DNA from: Planctomycetota bacterium
GTDB taxonomy: Bacteria; Planctomycetota; Brocadiia; Brocadiales; Bathyanammoxibiaceae
Length of the DNA stretch: 14,555 nt
NCBI GenBank assembly: GCA_030598065.1
Contig: JAUVQR010000013.1
Coordinates: 1-14,555, forward strand
Reading direction: 5' to 3'
The position numbers were made by a program, and so were the translations under genes. A model generated the notes under the pieces. It did not search any database. It was not told where the DNA came from and saw only the letters and a list, made by a program, of their open reading frames with translations. Below are positions 14,179 through 14,555 of the stretch, piece by piece (positions within the stretch are counted from its first letter, which is position 1; each line of letters starts with the position of its first letter).

Positions 14179-14210
14179 GAAAAGGGGAGGACATGCGTCC
14201 TCCCCTTTTT
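14179..14210 (+). terminator. Intrinsic terminator of the mcsA-mcsB-clpC unit
   Basis: AAAAGGGGAGGAC (14180-14192) pairs perfectly with GTCCTCCCC plus TTTT (14197-14209) around the loop ATGC, and a T-rich tract runs on to about 14215. The upstream side is A-rich, so it should also stop transcription arriving from the DUF1848-like gene on the minus strand. Confidence 0.93.
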
Positions 14211-14245
14211 CTTTTGGTCTGTTGTCGGGCCACGATTTCATTTCT

Positions 14246-14378
14246 CTAGTTGTATGGTGCGTCTTTCCTCCCCCTGCCCTATCGCAGGGCGGCAGACCCT
14301 GCGATAGACGATTGTCAACGAGGTAAATACGCCATAGACGCACCTGCCTCAAGCACTACCTAGTTGTCTGCCGGTAGT
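14246..14378. repeat. Nested inverted and direct repeats in the clpC/DUF1848 gap
   Basis: The direct repeat CTAGTTGT lies at 14246-14253 and 14360-14367. Inside it GGTGCGTCT (14256-14264) is inverted as AGACGCACC (14336-14344), enclosing the hairpin at 14272-14307. ACTACC (14355-14360) also pairs with GGTAGT (14373-14378). The layout is like a small non-autonomous element with terminal inverted repeats and an 8-base duplication, but the right repeat is 15 bases away from its inverted repeat while the left is 2 bases away. A structured RNA is an alternative. No coding frame is convincing here. Confidence 0.4.
14272..14307. other. Three-part alternating hairpin
   Basis: CTATCGCAGGG (14279-14289) pairs perfectly with CCCTGCGATAG (14297-14307), an 11-base-pair stem with a 7-base loop. 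CCCTGC (14272-14277) can pair instead with the same GCAGGG (14284-14289), so two exclusive folds exist. No T-run follows on either strand. Confidence 0.6.
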
Positions 14379-14387
14379 TAACGTGCT

Positions 14388-14415
14388 GTAGGGGCACGTT
14401 GCAACGTGCCCCTAC
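14388..14415. repeat. Perfect 28-nt palindrome, REP/MITE-like, overlapping a stop codon
   Basis: GTAGGGGCACGTTG (14388-14401) is followed directly by its exact reverse complement (14402-14415), with no spacer. The right arm contains the stop codon (CTA, 14412-14414) of the gene on the minus strand. Palindromes beginning GTAGGGGC are a familiar dispersed repeat type in environmental bacterial genomes, from memory. No second copy occurs in the window. Confidence 0.75.
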
Positions 14416-14555
14416 TTTGGGAGAGGTTGCACGGGCGTCAGGATGTCGCTTGACGGGTCGTGCATGTTGAACCTCTTTTGCGCCAGTTCTTTGTTCATGT
14501 TCGCGTAGCAGTATACGCATCCGTGCGGACACGTGTCATAGGCCCCGATGTCCCT
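14412..14555 (-). CDS. C-terminal end of a DUF1848-like protein with a CxxxCxxC motif (partial)
   Basis: The minus-strand frame is open from the window edge to TAG at 14414-14412 and encodes 47 residues. It begins 'RDIGAYDTCPHGCVYCYANM' and goes on to 'HDPSSDIL'. This strongly recalls the C-terminus of DUF1848 proteins, which end in a Cys-rich segment with the radical-SAM-like spacing C-x3-C-x2-C (CPHGCVYC). Such cysteines would bind a [4Fe-4S] cluster. The substrate and reaction of the family are unknown to me. The gene converges on clpC, and its stop lies inside the 28-nt palindrome. Confidence 0.8.
   Translation of the reverse strand, partial: RDIGAYDTCPHGCVYCYANMNKELAQKRFNMHDPSSDILTPVQPLPK

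Noticed and set aside
14035..14352. Minus-strand frame of 105 codons across the clpC terminator
   Set aside because: It runs through the intrinsic terminator and the inverted repeats, and the product has no family resemblance.

Overview
The window is a gene-dense stretch of a bacterial chromosome, moderately GC-rich, with frequent ATA (Ile) and AGG (Arg) codons. The mcsA-mcsB-clpC cassette with no ctsR, a fused hexulose-phosphate synthase/RraA protein and a DUF1848-type protein together suggest a Planctomycetota lineage, perhaps near the Brocadiia. This assignment is an inference from gene content; there is no rRNA or phylogenetic marker analysis behind it. No phage, integrase, transposase, CRISPR array, rRNA or tRNA was seen.

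Layout. (1) 1-252: 3' end of a gene whose product ends in a very lysine-rich, histone H1-like tail. (2) 275-1840: a DacB/PBP4-type D-Ala-D-Ala carboxypeptidase with all three active-site motifs. (3) 2008-2628: a PmtA-like SAM methyltransferase behind a possible promoter and followed by a strong bulged hairpin. (4) 4697-2737, minus strand: nth (endonuclease III) and ugd (UDP-glucose 6-dehydrogenase), overlapping by ATGA. (5) 4857-8077, plus strand: thiL, tsaE and mutL, with tsaE and mutL overlapping by TAATG. The tsaE-mutL neighbourhood is widely conserved in bacteria, although here amiB is absent. (6) 8087-9933: a good sigma-70-like promoter, a structured leader with a 25-codon ORF, then queD (6-carboxytetrahydropterin synthase family) and a bifunctional Hps-RraA gene. 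(7) 10023-14058: mcsA, mcsB and clpC, the protein-arginine phosphorylation and AAA+ protease quality-control set. It closes with a textbook intrinsic terminator at 14179-14210. (8) 14211-14415: a short intergenic region packed with inverted repeats, including a perfect 28-nt palindrome. (9) 14412-14555, minus strand: the C-terminal end of a DUF1848-like protein with a CPHGCVYC iron-sulfur-type motif.

Most genes are housekeeping: wall remodelling, lipid methylation, nucleotide-sugar oxidation, base-excision and mismatch repair, thiamine cofactor, tRNA t6A and queuosine/folate pterins, formaldehyde or pentose handling, and arginine-phosphate proteolysis. I do not see a clearly new multi-gene system. 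The most unusual parts are the structured intergenic block and palindrome at 14246-14415, the queD leader with its abutting small ORF, the Hps-RraA fusion, the CExxHGH pterin synthase motif, residue changes in McsA, McsB and MutL, and the H1-like tail at the left edge.
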